Virus record (IMG/VR): IMGVR_UViG_3300041411_000097
Span: 1 to 48,630 of that record
From: a virus
Reading direction: 5' to 3' (one strand)
Length of the DNA: 48,630 nt
Under the pieces are notes generated by a model. It was not told the origin of the DNA. It ran no database searches and saw only the letters and a list, made by a program, of their open reading frames with translations. A program made the position numbers and the translations under genes. This document shows, one piece after another, positions 28,666-38,710 of this stretch. The first letter of the stretch is position 1, and the number at the start of each line of letters is the position of its first letter.

Positions 28666-30572
28666 GCGAAATACCAACTAAGATTCGGGGCTGAAGTATA
28701 AACAACGGTGTAGCTGTCGCCAGGTTCAAGGGATATCTGTAGGTTTGCTATAACTGGCGTACCCTGGTCATAGACAGCCGTACCATTGATCAGCACGTTC
28801 TGCACCAAGCCGCCACGTAGATAACCGATCAGTTTTTGCCCCGTGGTATTGGTTACCTGCACCGATGATCCCCCTAGCGCAGGCCCGCTACGTAAAGCAA
28901 AGCCTCGGTAGCCACGGACGCCACTAATCTCCATGAGAGACGCACTCGGATCGTCTACGTTGACGTTTCCAACAACGCTAGTTTCCATGTTGTTATTCCG
29001 GAAAGTTAACGCGCCCGCCAAGAAAGCCTGTATCGACCCGGATCGCCCGCTAGTACCGTTAGAGAAGAATACACAATTTTCGATAATGGCGAGAACTGTC
29101 CTAGAACCGCTATTACAGCTAAAGGCTCTGTTTTTATTGTTGCGGAATGTAACTCCGCTGCACATCACTCGCCCGTACTGGTTTATCGACAGGCCATAGT
29201 TTTGGGAGGCCGCAACCATGTCCATGGCTCCCGCATTGAAGATAGTGCCGCCTGATAGATTTAGTACTGCAGCATCACTAGTAGGGGTGTAGTTTATGTT
29301 GGCGTTGGTACAGCTAGCCGCCCATACCCCGGTCCAGCTTACATAACTGCTGGAATCAGAAACGTCTAGCCCCGTGTTACAACTATCGAGGCAGGCCTCG
29401 ATGAGGAATATTTCTCTATTCGTAACGCCGGATGTTTGGTTGATAGATACGCCAGTGAGGTGGTTAATGATGTCGGTACCGGTAACCCAAACACCACCCA
29501 TCCCGCCCGTTAATTCGATACCTACAGATTGCGTCAGCGTCGGGAATCCACCTACGATACGACCACCGTGGACATAAACAGAGCTGCCGGCGCCAAGCCT
29601 GATACCGGCCCGGCTAACGAACATATAGCAGTTTACAAAGTTGACGCTGTCGTTAGACTTCCCAACGCCACAGACGTAGAAACTCGAGCCTGCTGTACTA
29701 GTGCCGAGGTCCGGGAGGTAGTGTACGTTGGTGAAATCCGTTTGACTGTTGCCTTCCGGAAAATAGAATATGGCGTTCTCTAGAACATTCGGCGCGGCCG
29801 TATTGTCCACAACGAAATCCCGAAACGACAACTCCGCGATCCCTGTGGCGCACGTGAACATAGGCTGCGCGCCAGCCCACTGAATCCTGCTGGCTCTGCC
29901 CTCTCCGTAAAAACATACGTTCACATAGCCACCAGACATGGGCAGGCTACCGGATATAACGTACAGGCCCGCTGGTATCTTAACGCCTACGTTCTTCGTG
30001 GCAGTGGCGTAAGCGACGGCGAGCTGGAAGGCTGCGGTGTCATCAGTAACGCCATCGCCAACCGCACCGAAATCCTTAACGCTAACAAATTCAGTCAGCT
30101 TGCTCCGAACTGTTTGACCGACTGCGCCTGTCGCGTTGATCCTGTGCCCGACCATTGTCGAGCCTTTAGCGAGGTCGACGGAGTTCGACAGGTCAAGGCG
30201 CAACGCCATGTCTGCGACATCTACCAGTACTGCGCTATCCGTGGCCCAGGTACCCGTGAGTGTCACCGGGAAACTCGCAGGCTGTTTGACTTTGTAGATC
30301 GAGCCGGCGCGGTCGATCAGTTGCGTTGGTCTAGAGACGATCAGAGGCGACCCGTCTACATAGGTTAGATGCGTCGCCTCGAAACCCATGTTCTCCAAGA
30401 AATCGGAGACTATTTTTTCCATCCCGGCCCAGGTTTCACGACGTCGGTTAAAACGATCGTAAAAGGAGGGGGAGAGCGAGTTCAACCCCTCGTCAAAATT
30501 CGAGGTGTTGTCGTATAAATCTTTAGCGGCTTTCGACCCAAGAGGATTGCCGGTCAGGTAGGTATTTGTCAT
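28662..30572 (-). CDS. Tail spike, pectate-lyase-type beta-helix
   Basis: A 636-residue receptor-binding protein; the ATG at 30572 is preferred over an in-frame TTG. Residues 1-55 form an adaptor domain shared with the neighbouring fibre. A conserved spike segment (SPLIVSRPTQLIDRAG) follows, then SVKDFGAVGDGVTDDTAAFQ, the start of a right-handed beta-helix typical of polysaccharide-degrading spikes. The helix runs to about residue 560, followed by a small C-terminal domain. Substrate unknown, probably host surface glycan. Confidence 0.85.
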   Translation of the reverse strand: MTNTYLTGNPLGSKAAKDLYDNTSNFDEGLNSLSPSFYDRFNRRRETWAGMEKIVSDFLENMGFEATHLTYVDGSPLIVSRPTQLIDRAGSIYKVKQPASFPVTLTGTWATDSAVLVDVADMALRLDLSNSVDLAKGSTMVGHRINATGAVGQTVRSKLTEFVSVKDFGAVGDGVTDDTAAFQLAVAYATATKNVGVKIPAGLYVISGSLPMSGGYVNVCFYGEGRASRIQWAGAQPMFTCATGIAELSFRDFVVDNTAAPNVLENAIFYFPEGNSQTDFTNVHYLPDLGTSTAGSSFYVCGVGKSNDSVNFVNCYMFVSRAGIRLGAGSSVYVHGGRIVGGFPTLTQSVGIELTGGMGGVWVTGTDIINHLTGVSINQTSGVTNREIFLIEACLDSCNTGLDVSDSSSYVSWTGVWAASCTNANINYTPTSDAAVLNLSGGTIFNAGAMDMVAASQNYGLSINQYGRVMCSGVTFRNNKNRAFSCNSGSRTVLAIIENCVFFSNGTSGRSGSIQAFLAGALTFRNNNMETSVVGNVNVDDPSASLMEISGVRGYRGFALRSGPALGGSSVQVTNTTGQKLIGYLRGGLVQNVLINGTAVYDQGTPVIANLQISLEPGDSYTVVYTSAPNLSWYFA

Positions 30573-30584
30573 AAAAATTCTCAA

Positions 30585-31388
30585 TTAGGCGATTGGGTAG
30601 AAGCCCTGCACGTTTATGTTGGTGCCGTCAGCCGTCAGCTCGCCACTGTCGTACCTGGTTATTTGGATTCCAGTTAACGCCGAGTTTATCTTGGCTTGCC
30701 CTAGCGCGAGCGGTCCCGTGCTGGAGCGGCACGGCAATAAATGCTCAGCTGACCCGCTGAGCGCTGGAAAGGGCAGGGACAATGTAGGGAACTCGCCGGT
30801 ACCTTTCGTCGTGACAGTCAAAACAATCTGCACATAGCAAATGCCGAAGACCACCAAATACCGAGCTGCGACAGAGGCCGACGTGAAGGAACCGGATAGT
30901 GGCGTAATCGTCGGAGTGTAAGGGGTCCACGCACGCGCGTTGGCTATTTCATCCTGGATCATCTCGGCGGTCGCTATCTGCGTGGTGCCCGTTCCTACAG
31001 CAGGCGTCGGGGCGGTAGGGGTACCAATAAAGGCTGGACTGTCCTTTGCAGCCGCCCATGATAACGCCGCCTGTTGTGCCGCCGCGTCTGCCGCCGCTGA
31101 CAAAGACCGCCCCGCCGAGCTGAGTGAATACGTAGACAGCGCCCCTAGACCGGTGAAGAAAAGACCCAAGTCCGCCGCGCCGGTCAACCCTGCCAGCGCA
31201 GATATGTTAGGGCTAAACAGCGCGGCCGCGTCTTGTTCCATCTGCCACCAAGTTTTTCGGGGAACACCTAGTCGGTCAGGGACGCTAGGAGTTGCCGACT
31301 GTAGAAGTTCGTCGAAAGTTGTCGCGTTGTCGTCAAGGTCTCGAGGATCTGTAGATGGTACGGGATTGCCCGTGTTGTAATTACTCAT
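30585..31388 (-). CDS. Tail fibre protein
   Basis: A 267-residue protein. Its N-terminus (GNPVPSTDPRDLDDNATTFD ... PRKTWWQME) is clearly related to the spike N-terminus. An Ala-rich middle (probable triple coiled coil) leads to a C-terminal beta-rich domain with TPYTPTITP. It may be the scaffold to which the spike attaches, or an alternative fibre. Overlaps the next structural gene by four bases. Confidence 0.78.
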   Translation of the reverse strand: MSNYNTGNPVPSTDPRDLDDNATTFDELLQSATPSVPDRLGVPRKTWWQMEQDAAALFSPNISALAGLTGAADLGLFFTGLGALSTYSLSSAGRSLSAAADAAAQQAALSWAAAKDSPAFIGTPTAPTPAVGTGTTQIATAEMIQDEIANARAWTPYTPTITPLSGSFTSASVAARYLVVFGICYVQIVLTVTTKGTGEFPTLSLPFPALSGSAEHLLPCRSSTGPLALGQAKINSALTGIQITRYDSGELTADGTNINVQGFYPIA

Positions 31389-31900
31389 GGCTGCGGCCAG
31401 TCCTCGTTAATTGCTGTATCCATGGCTTCGATGTAGACCTGCCAAGGGTTCAAAGGCCACTCGCGATTCATTGCCAAATCGAAAATAGACTGATCAAGAA
31501 TAAACTCGGGGAATTCACCCCATCCAGCATCCAAAATAGGTCTTTCCCTTAACTCAAGTTCAGCCGAGAACGACCAAAGAAGCGGACCCACTCTAGACGG
31601 GCCAGAGTAGATATCAGTGAATCTTGCGACGTAATCAAGTTCATATCCAAGCGGAGTTTCAAGAGGGCACTCAAACCATTGAGAGCCGTCGATTAGCGAG
31701 TCTCGCCACCATGCCTCAAATACCTGCGACTCAACAGAATTGAATATCCAGTTAATAGACGCCATTGTCGGAACACTAGTGAACCGACGACGCTGCCTAG
31801 CTCTACCGTTCTCAAGTCGTGAGCGCTGAATAGGGCTAACAGTCTGGTACGTTCGCCCGGAATGCAGCCCTCTTGGTAATCCTTCTGGATATTTAATCAT
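31385..31900 (-). CDS. Tail tip-associated protein
   Basis: A 171-residue protein between the tail tip J-like protein and the fibre. The middle (INWIFNSVESQVFEAWWRDSL) and WFECPLETPLG resemble a small family of tail proteins that accompany TipJ-like host specificity proteins. Structural by position; function not known. Confidence 0.65.
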   Translation of the reverse strand: MIKYPEGLPRGLHSGRTYQTVSPIQRSRLENGRARQRRRFTSVPTMASINWIFNSVESQVFEAWWRDSLIDGSQWFECPLETPLGYELDYVARFTDIYSGPSRVGPLLWSFSAELELRERPILDAGWGEFPEFILDQSIFDLAMNREWPLNPWQVYIEAMDTAINEDWPQP

Positions 31901-34575
31901 GGCGCAGTCTGGTCGTCCGATGCGTATACCAAACTATTATACCCCACACCATCTACTGAACATTTAGATATGCCTGATGGGCTAACGTCTGATACAAGCA
32001 CCGCATAGTGGTAACGAGTTGCCGGACCAAACAAGATATGAGGCGGCTCGTATTCCCAGCTAACATCGGGGGCGAAGTCCAGAGACGGGATCGTAAAGTT
32101 ATAGTCATCCACTCGGGTTGCTACATATGGGCCGGAGACTGTACCGTCCTGCTTACGAATGGCTGCCATGTAAGTTCCGCCTACAGACCAATCTAAAGGC
32201 TCGGATGATTCAACCGAGACATAGCCAATGCCAATAGTGAAGTCCAGCATCATTGCGCTTTGGCCGTAGCCGGGAACGTCGTCGGCAACCATGCAGTAAG
32301 ACATATACCGGCTATTCATAGCGTCCATTTCGGTAGACCATGAGTAGCGGTCGCGGCGATATCGCTGGATACGACGACGACGCATGCCAAGACGCCAGGC
32401 CTTGGTTCTGTCGATTACGCCAGTTGCCTTGATCTTTTCCGCTCTACGGCCTAGATCACCTGGAAGACGGCATTCGACAACCGTTTCAACCCAAGAGTCT
32501 TTATCGATATACGAGATGTCAACGCCATCGAAATCATCAGGCCCCGGCATCTGTACATCTCGTGTCAGGCCTTCAGTCATGTTCTGCGGTGTGTACATGT
32601 GCTCGAAAGTTGTGCAAGGCTCGTCGCGTACAGGGCGAATAACCCCGCGATCAAGAGCGAGTTCAGCAAATCCAGCGCCTAAAGCATCGTTTAGCGTATC
32701 TTTCGCGGTGCTGGCGTCGGTTATTTGCAGGTCAAAGTTGTCGTCACGCGCCTTCCATACAGTGTCGAGACGATCCATTTCCGCTAGATCTAGGTCAGAG
32801 TCGGTATAGCCAATACTTTTGGCGATGTATGCAGTCGCTGGAATAATATCCCGTGTCGGGATTGGCACAGTCCATGAGCCGCCAGATCGAGTCGGTAGGA
32901 TTCTGGTGCCGATAACCCATACAAGGCTTTCGGTTTGAGCTGCAATTCTGTCAGACGACTGAACCTTAACAGCGAGAGTCGTCACGCCGGCATAGCTTGA
33001 CGGCGAAGGAAGTAGCGAGCGCAATGCATACCATTGGATGGTGTTGTGATCTTGAATACTTTCCTCTGCGGGCGCAGTCTTGCGCATCCGCACTTCTGGC
33101 TGCATTGGATAGGGTAGCGAGATGGTTCTGGTAAAGCCTGTTTGGTCGAGAGTGTTGGCGGTATAGCTGAATGACTGGGATGTATAGGCGCCAGAAGATC
33201 CAGCCTCACGATACTGAACCTCGAAGCTAACGGTCCTCTCGTTTAGATCGCCCTTCCCGCCTACGTGCGTCAAACCTTCCGGCAAAAACATGTCGAACTC
33301 AACAAGCGACGCAAGCTCGTTCTCAGGGCAAGCAGGAAACGGGCCGCGCCATCCGCCTGAACCACTAAGGGCATCGACAGCTACGCTGCCTGACGACGTT
33401 GTGAGCGCATCAAAGCCTGGGAACGATACGTCATCAGTGCCGGCCGATGTAAGCCTAACAACCGTGATCGACGAAGCGCTATACGCAGCAATTCGGAAGC
33501 GCAATCCATCGGGACCGATAGCCGCAAGACCAGTGCCGACGTTCATGGAGTTAGCAGGATCGCCCCACTCATAGTTGAGCGTCATGCTAGGCGAGCCGCC
33601 GCCCGTATAGGAGTTTACGGTGTATTTCCCTTCGTTGTTTCCGGTAACTTCGATAGTGTCGCCAACAGTCGGGTTGAGCATGCCTAGCGGGCCAGTTATG
33701 ACGTCGCGAGCTGATCCACCGCCATCTGTAACGGTGTAGGTGTACGGGGCTACTACGCGCAGCACAAGTCCGACAGTCCAGTCAGCAGGGAATGTGCCTT
33801 GACCGGTAGGAATGCTGATGGTGTAGCCAGAGAACGCAAAAGCCCCGGCGGATGCGATAGGCGTAACGTCTGTCGTGAATGTAAGCTCAAGACCAGCCGC
33901 GCCCGTAGTGCTGGAGCCAACCTCTACCGCGTTATGCCAGTTGTTAGACGCGGAGTTGCCGGACACTATTTCCCCCGGCTCAAATATTTGATAGGAGGCT
34001 TCAGCACCAAGCGCGATCAATGGGGTATCGCCAATCCTGACGTTGCCTGCAAGAATGTCAAAGCTACCCTTGCCGACACACATAAACAGTTCAGTCCACT
34101 GCGTTCGAGGGCCACTGAAATACTTTCGCGGAGGGACCAGAAAGTCTGGATAGATTTTTTGCATGCCGAAAGATTCGCGGATTACGCCACCGAGCTTTAC
34201 CTTGTTGCCTTTTACACTGCTTTCAATCAGCGATTCGCCTTGACCTGGAGTCTTTGGAGTTCCAGGTAGCGCAGGCATGAGCATGCCAAATACAGCTTTG
34301 ACTGCGCCAACGATAGCAACAGCCATTGAGAACGGATCAGTACCCTTTGGCTCGATTCGGATTTCTACGTAATCGGAAGGCTTGAATACGAAGGTTGACC
34401 AGTCGCACTTATCAATGATCTCGCCTTCAACCTTCACGCTGATCGGCATATGGTCGCCGTCTTTGTAACCGTCCTTCGTATAACTATCGAGCCACGCAGC
34501 AATAGTCATGCGCCGTTCTGTGTATGCAGTCTCGCAAGGTCCGCCGTCAAGATGATTCGGGAAAATGTCTATCAC
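31897..34575 (-). CDS. Tail tip/host specificity protein, TipJ-like
   Basis: An 892-residue protein. N-terminus (KVEGEIIDKCDWSTFVFKPSD) with a short hydrophobic segment near 100-120, then tail-hub sequence (GGVIRESFGMQKIYPDFLVPP ... FMCVGKGSFDI). The long C-terminal part has repeated beta domains. It corresponds to lambda gpJ-type central tip proteins that anchor fibres and open the tube. Gene order (NlpC/P60 before, fibre after) supports this. Confidence 0.82.
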   Translation of the reverse strand: MIDIFPNHLDGGPCETAYTERRMTIAAWLDSYTKDGYKDGDHMPISVKVEGEIIDKCDWSTFVFKPSDYVEIRIEPKGTDPFSMAVAIVGAVKAVFGMLMPALPGTPKTPGQGESLIESSVKGNKVKLGGVIRESFGMQKIYPDFLVPPRKYFSGPRTQWTELFMCVGKGSFDILAGNVRIGDTPLIALGAEASYQIFEPGEIVSGNSASNNWHNAVEVGSSTTGAAGLELTFTTDVTPIASAGAFAFSGYTISIPTGQGTFPADWTVGLVLRVVAPYTYTVTDGGGSARDVITGPLGMLNPTVGDTIEVTGNNEGKYTVNSYTGGGSPSMTLNYEWGDPANSMNVGTGLAAIGPDGLRFRIAAYSASSITVVRLTSAGTDDVSFPGFDALTTSSGSVAVDALSGSGGWRGPFPACPENELASLVEFDMFLPEGLTHVGGKGDLNERTVSFEVQYREAGSSGAYTSQSFSYTANTLDQTGFTRTISLPYPMQPEVRMRKTAPAEESIQDHNTIQWYALRSLLPSPSSYAGVTTLAVKVQSSDRIAAQTESLVWVIGTRILPTRSGGSWTVPIPTRDIIPATAYIAKSIGYTDSDLDLAEMDRLDTVWKARDDNFDLQITDASTAKDTLNDALGAGFAELALDRGVIRPVRDEPCTTFEHMYTPQNMTEGLTRDVQMPGPDDFDGVDISYIDKDSWVETVVECRLPGDLGRRAEKIKATGVIDRTKAWRLGMRRRRIQRYRRDRYSWSTEMDAMNSRYMSYCMVADDVPGYGQSAMMLDFTIGIGYVSVESSEPLDWSVGGTYMAAIRKQDGTVSGPYVATRVDDYNFTIPSLDFAPDVSWEYEPPHILFGPATRYHYAVLVSDVSPSGISKCSVDGVGYNSLVYASDDQTAP

Positions 34576-34948
34576 GATAGAAGATGACCTTGGCGTATTG
34601 ATCTTTAAACTCGCGAACTCTTAGCCAGCGAGGTCCAGATTTAGGATTGGTTTCTAGTACCGATAGTCTACCATCGATACTGACAACAACCCCGACGTGG
34701 ATCAGCGCCTTGTTACGGAATACGCCTGCAATTGCGCCGACTTCAGGCTGGCACTCTTCTAGTTGGCCGACAGTCTCAGAATACCTATGCTGCATTGCGA
34801 TTGCGTTATGTCGCGTGATGCTGCCTACATCTGGAGGCGCTGCTAGCCCTAGCTCTTCCCTGATGCGGATAAGCAGGCCGTAACAGTCCAGCCCATCCAT
34901 GGACCGACCACCATCGACATACGGAATTAATAGGTATTTTTCGATCAT
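34547..34948 (-). CDS. NlpC/P60-family tail assembly protein (lambda K-like)
   Basis: A 133-residue protein; start at 34948 by ATGA overlap. MDGLDCYGLL carries the catalytic Cys, ALIHVGVVV the His, the NlpC/P60 papain-like pair. In siphophages this tail-tip peptidase can cut wall peptides during entry. It overlaps the TipJ gene by 29 bases. Confidence 0.83.
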   Translation of the reverse strand: MIEKYLLIPYVDGGRSMDGLDCYGLLIRIREELGLAAPPDVGSITRHNAIAMQHRYSETVGQLEECQPEVGAIAGVFRNKALIHVGVVVSIDGRLSVLETNPKSGPRWLRVREFKDQYAKVIFYRDRHFPESS

Positions 34949-35433
34949 GAGATGTACTTGATGCCTGGGGCGAATGCTGCCGTATAGACATCTCGCGGCC
35001 ATGACGCGTTAATCATGTCGAAGTAACCGGCGCTAATCTCGACAGTAGGCCCCTTCATGGTCGCACTGATGCATGTCATTCGATACGGTTTCTCGGCTGG
35101 AGCCGAAAGGTCAGACGCTAAGTAAGTACGGTAAGTGATAGTAATCCGCGCATCAACTGCCTGAGCCTGATCAATAAGCGCCTGAGCATCACCGCGAACG
35201 TTGTCAATAGCGAACAACAGCTTCTGAGTACCGTCGTTGTTCTTCTTCGGCAGCGATACGTCAATACCCGCCGCCAAAAATGTAACAGTTGCGCCAAGTT
35301 CCGTTACTGCCGTGATGTCTTCATAGCCGGCGCAGATGAATAGTGATGCCGCCCATACAGGGCAAGACAGTTCCAGGGTTGGAATGATGCAATCAGGGCC
35401 GCCGCTAGCCCGAACAATATCTAGAATACTCAA
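34945..35433 (-). CDS. Tail protein, DUF1833-like
   Basis: A 162-residue protein placed between tape measure and NlpC/P60, where minor tail proteins of the L/DUF1833 group are found. TLELSCPVWAASLFICAGYED and YRTYLASDLSAPAEKPYRM fit that family. Probably links the tube end to the tip complex. Confidence 0.72.
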   Translation of the reverse strand: MSILDIVRASGGPDCIIPTLELSCPVWAASLFICAGYEDITAVTELGATVTFLAAGIDVSLPKKNNDGTQKLLFAIDNVRGDAQALIDQAQAVDARITITYRTYLASDLSAPAEKPYRMTCISATMKGPTVEISAGYFDMINASWPRDVYTAAFAPGIKYIS

Positions 35434-37988
35434 CTGCCAGCCCTCTTTGTTCCAGTGATTTGGTTGACGGTGCGGCCAGAAGTGCCACCGCCTTGCATGT
35501 CACCAACAATAACATCCACGACCCAGCGCTTATCGGCCTCGCTGAACTTGCTAGCGGTTGTTGCTGCTTGTCCGGAATAGTTGTTGATGTTGATGACGGG
35601 CGGTGCAGATCCGCCACCACCCGCAGTTGCATCCTTGTTAGATACAACCTCGCCTCTGGTGTTTGGCATCATGTACTGACGACCGTTTGCCGCGTTGAAG
35701 ATCTCAGGCTTGCCGTTTTCGTTAACGCGGTGCATGTTTCCAGCGCTTACCGGGCCACCATTCAGACGACCACCACCGAACGAACTAGCGAGCGCCATGG
35801 TTGCCAACAGAGCGGCACCACCGATCACAGCGGCACCACCGAACGAAGCGATAGAAGACAGGCCAGCAGCAGGAGCCATGGACGATGCTACAGCCGTACC
35901 AGTGGTTGCCGCCGTAGCTGTAGTGGTTGCGGCGATTGCACCAGTAGCGCCAGCCTGAGCCGCTGCTACGGCTCCGATGCCGCCAATCTCTGCGGCCTTT
36001 GTTGCTTGGGTCGCAGCCTGCATCACGAATTGCTGTTTAACCCAGTCCGTACCCATCTGAACAAACGAGCCAATCACCGAATTAAGTACGGTATTGGCAA
36101 TATTGCCCATTGCATCCTGAAGACTCATCGTTCCGGAAAGCAAGCCGCCAAGAGCCTGTGTGCCGGATGCTGCAAGAGCGTCCATCCCTGCGACAAGAGC
36201 GGCATTGCCAGCAGACTGAGCAGCGAAACGGGCTGTTTCGATTTCGGTCATGCGAGCGTTGTAGTCAGTCTCAGCCTGCTCCTTAAATGTCAGATACTCG
36301 GTATCGCTGAGCATCTTGGCGGTCTTGAGCGTATCAAGGTCTTTCAGTTGCTGATCAAGGCCTTGCTGTGCGCCTGCTGCTGGATCAACTTGTCCAAGCA
36401 GGGCCTTATTCGACTTTGCCTGGTTCAGATCGTAAAGAGCGCCAGCCATCTCGCGAACAGTCTTGACTTGCTCTGGAGTCGCGTATTTGTTCAGGCTCAA
36501 TTCTGCCTGCCGCATCGCTACATCTCTGGCATTCTGGCCGACAGCAGCCATCTGCACGCCAAGTTCCTGAAACGCCTTGATGTTGTCATCAATACCCTTC
36601 TTCTCGGCTGCTGCTGCTCTAGTGGCTAGCTGCTCAGCCTCTGTCTTAACTTTCTTGTTTGTCGCCCCTTCTGTTTTTCGAGCAGTCTCAAGATTGTAGA
36701 TAGACGCTGCCAGCTCAGAAGCCTTTGCCTTCTCTGCATCCGTAGCATTGTCGCCAAGCTTCTGAATGGCCTGTAGTTTGGCGCGCTCGACGCCAACGAT
36801 CTTGGCTAGTTCTGCTTCTTTTGCCAGGGTTTCAAGAGCTTTCTGTGAGTCGCTAGCTGGAGCATTTGCAGGAGCGGTGATCTTTAGCTTGTCGTTCTCG
36901 GCCTTTTGCTCGGCCACCTTCCTGTCTTGAATAGCCTTAATCTGATCATTGATCGAAGACAGTTCTTTCTCTGCTGCCTTTCGTGTTGCGCTGCCGGTCA
37001 ACGGATCAGCCAGCTTGGTTTGCAGGTCAACACGCTTCTGCATGGCAACAGCTAGCTTTTGCTGTTGATCGAGATCGCCAGTAGACAAGCGTATGCCGGT
37101 AGCTACAGCATCCAGCGCAATAGCAAGAGCCCTTGATGCGCCCGCAGCCTGGTCAATCTTTGAGATTGCCGACCCCATTGCGTTAACGATTGCATTGGAA
37201 GCATCACCAGCAGAGCGAGGAACCTTCTTGAACTCCTCATTAACCTTACCTGTTTGCCCGTAAATAGCCTCAAGTACGCGATCAATCGTAAGCTTGCCGT
37301 CGAGCATCTGCTGGCGTAGTTCGCCAAACGGGATGCCAAGCCCGTCAGCGATCTTGCGGCCAAGCTCTGGCATCTGCTCAATGATCGAGTTGAACTCTTC
37401 AGCGCGCAGCGTACCGCCTGCTACAGACTGACTAAATTGACGCAGTGCAGCGCTAATCTCTTCGGCGCTGGACCCGCCGATCTTGCCAATCTTTTGCAGG
37501 GTGTCGGTAAGGCTAAGCACTTGATCGCGAGTAACGCCAAGACTAACGAGAGAAGCCGTCAGGCTCTCCCATAGCTTAATGGTGGTCGTCAGATCAGAGC
37601 CGCCAGCAGACGAGATCTGCAATAGCGCAGAATAGTTTGTCTTCGCATCGGAAGACGTTGCAGACAGACGCTTTACCCGAGATTCTAGAAGAGTGAATTG
37701 CTCACTAAGCTTTTGGAGATTGATTAAAGCCTGCGCGCTGACAACGCCAGCAATGGCAGTCGCCAGCGGCGTCATAGCCATAGAGAACTTTGACGCACTA
37801 GCGGCAGACGTGTTCATGTCCTTGCCGAGCACAGAGAACCGCTTTGTCGTATCCGATGCGGCTTTGTCGGTCTTCGCGATATTTTTCTGGAGTTCGTCAA
37901 GCTTTTTATTTACAGAATCAGACCCTTTGACCAGTCCGGCCGTCTCCACATCCACTTCATAAACGATGGATCCTACGTTAATGGTCAT
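35430..37988 (-). CDS. Tape measure protein
   Basis: An 852-residue protein. The N-terminal 250 residues carry a tape-measure domain (GGSSAEEISAALRQFSQSVAGG). Long coiled coils span about 300-560, and the C-terminal third has hydrophobic Ala/Gly-rich stretches and MQDAMGNIANTVLNS-like sequence. It sets tail length, roughly 130 nm if about 1.5 angstrom per residue applies, and is ejected ahead of DNA. Long plus-strand frames opposite it are shadows. Confidence 0.92.
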   Translation of the reverse strand: MTINVGSIVYEVDVETAGLVKGSDSVNKKLDELQKNIAKTDKAASDTTKRFSVLGKDMNTSAASASKFSMAMTPLATAIAGVVSAQALINLQKLSEQFTLLESRVKRLSATSSDAKTNYSALLQISSAGGSDLTTTIKLWESLTASLVSLGVTRDQVLSLTDTLQKIGKIGGSSAEEISAALRQFSQSVAGGTLRAEEFNSIIEQMPELGRKIADGLGIPFGELRQQMLDGKLTIDRVLEAIYGQTGKVNEEFKKVPRSAGDASNAIVNAMGSAISKIDQAAGASRALAIALDAVATGIRLSTGDLDQQQKLAVAMQKRVDLQTKLADPLTGSATRKAAEKELSSINDQIKAIQDRKVAEQKAENDKLKITAPANAPASDSQKALETLAKEAELAKIVGVERAKLQAIQKLGDNATDAEKAKASELAASIYNLETARKTEGATNKKVKTEAEQLATRAAAAEKKGIDDNIKAFQELGVQMAAVGQNARDVAMRQAELSLNKYATPEQVKTVREMAGALYDLNQAKSNKALLGQVDPAAGAQQGLDQQLKDLDTLKTAKMLSDTEYLTFKEQAETDYNARMTEIETARFAAQSAGNAALVAGMDALAASGTQALGGLLSGTMSLQDAMGNIANTVLNSVIGSFVQMGTDWVKQQFVMQAATQATKAAEIGGIGAVAAAQAGATGAIAATTTATAATTGTAVASSMAPAAGLSSIASFGGAAVIGGAALLATMALASSFGGGRLNGGPVSAGNMHRVNENGKPEIFNAANGRQYMMPNTRGEVVSNKDATAGGGGSAPPVININNYSGQAATTASKFSEADKRWVVDVIVGDMQGGGTSGRTVNQITGTKRAGS

Positions 37989-38608
37989 TTCTTCACCTGA
38001 TACTGACGCAATCTGTTGATTTCTGCGAGGCGCGACATTGCTTCGTCGTGTTCTTCTGGCGGCGGCAGGGTGTCAGGCTTGCCGAATTTGGATTGCATGG
38101 CGCCAGAGAACTCTGTCATTGTCATCTGCCAGGCTTCAGCGCTAGACAGGCCGAGATGCGCGACAGCCTGAGCAACAAACTCGCGAGGCTTGAACTCTGG
38201 CACGAATTCTTGCTTTGGCTTCTCGATTAGCCGGCCTTCTGGTTTCAGGCCAATGATCCCGTGACGCATGAGAGAGCGAGCAATATGCACCATGTCTTGC
38301 GAAGGCATGGCGCCTGTAACAAACGAGCCCCACTTGCTGCCCATGTGGCCGAGCAGGGGTGTTACATCATCATCACAGCAAGCCACGAGAACATCATATG
38401 CCGTAGCCATAACCTCACGCTCCCACGCCCTATACGCAGGCACAGGCCAAAATGGATTGAATTTTGGAGCAGAGAAAAGAAGGCTGAACTTTTCCACGAT
38501 CTCGGATGGAGAGCCTAGAGAATCCATTGCCTTGAGGGATGGCCGAAAAATGTAATCGGATTCGCCAAAACTGACGCCGACCTCTCCGATGCTGACAATC
38601 GCTCGCAT
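37985..38608 (-). CDS. Tail assembly chaperone (DUF6246-like)
   Basis: A 207-residue protein immediately upstream of the tape measure, the position of lambda G/T chaperones. FGESDYIFRPSLKAMDSLG at the start and a charged C-terminal tail fit phage proteins labelled DUF6246. I saw no slippery sequence or second frame, so a G/GT-type frameshift is not evident. Confidence 0.65.
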   Translation of the reverse strand: MRAIVSIGEVGVSFGESDYIFRPSLKAMDSLGSPSEIVEKFSLLFSAPKFNPFWPVPAYRAWEREVMATAYDVLVACCDDDVTPLLGHMGSKWGSFVTGAMPSQDMVHIARSLMRHGIIGLKPEGRLIEKPKQEFVPEFKPREFVAQAVAHLGLSSAEAWQMTMTEFSGAMQSKFGKPDTLPPPEEHDEAMSRLAEINRLRQYQVKK

Positions 38609-38651
38609 GATTTGCGCCCATAAATAATTGGACTATTTTACCATGAGGGTA

Positions 38652-38679
38652 TTGACGCGATCAGAACCATGGATATACT
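38652..38679 (+). promoter_or_regulatory. Promoter TTGACG-N16-TATACT
   Basis: The strongest match among the plus-strand promoters (-10 five of six). It lies antisense between two late tail genes and starts a single small gene. It overlaps an ATG at 38669, so that ATG cannot be the start. Confidence 0.75.
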
Positions 38680-38710
38680 CGGCCAACTCAAACGAATTCA
38701 AGGATGTGAA

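Noticed and set aside
35460-36629. 389-codon plus-strand frame opposite the tape measure gene
   Set aside because: Antisense shadow of a well-supported gene, Cys/Arg/Ser-rich translation and no SD context.
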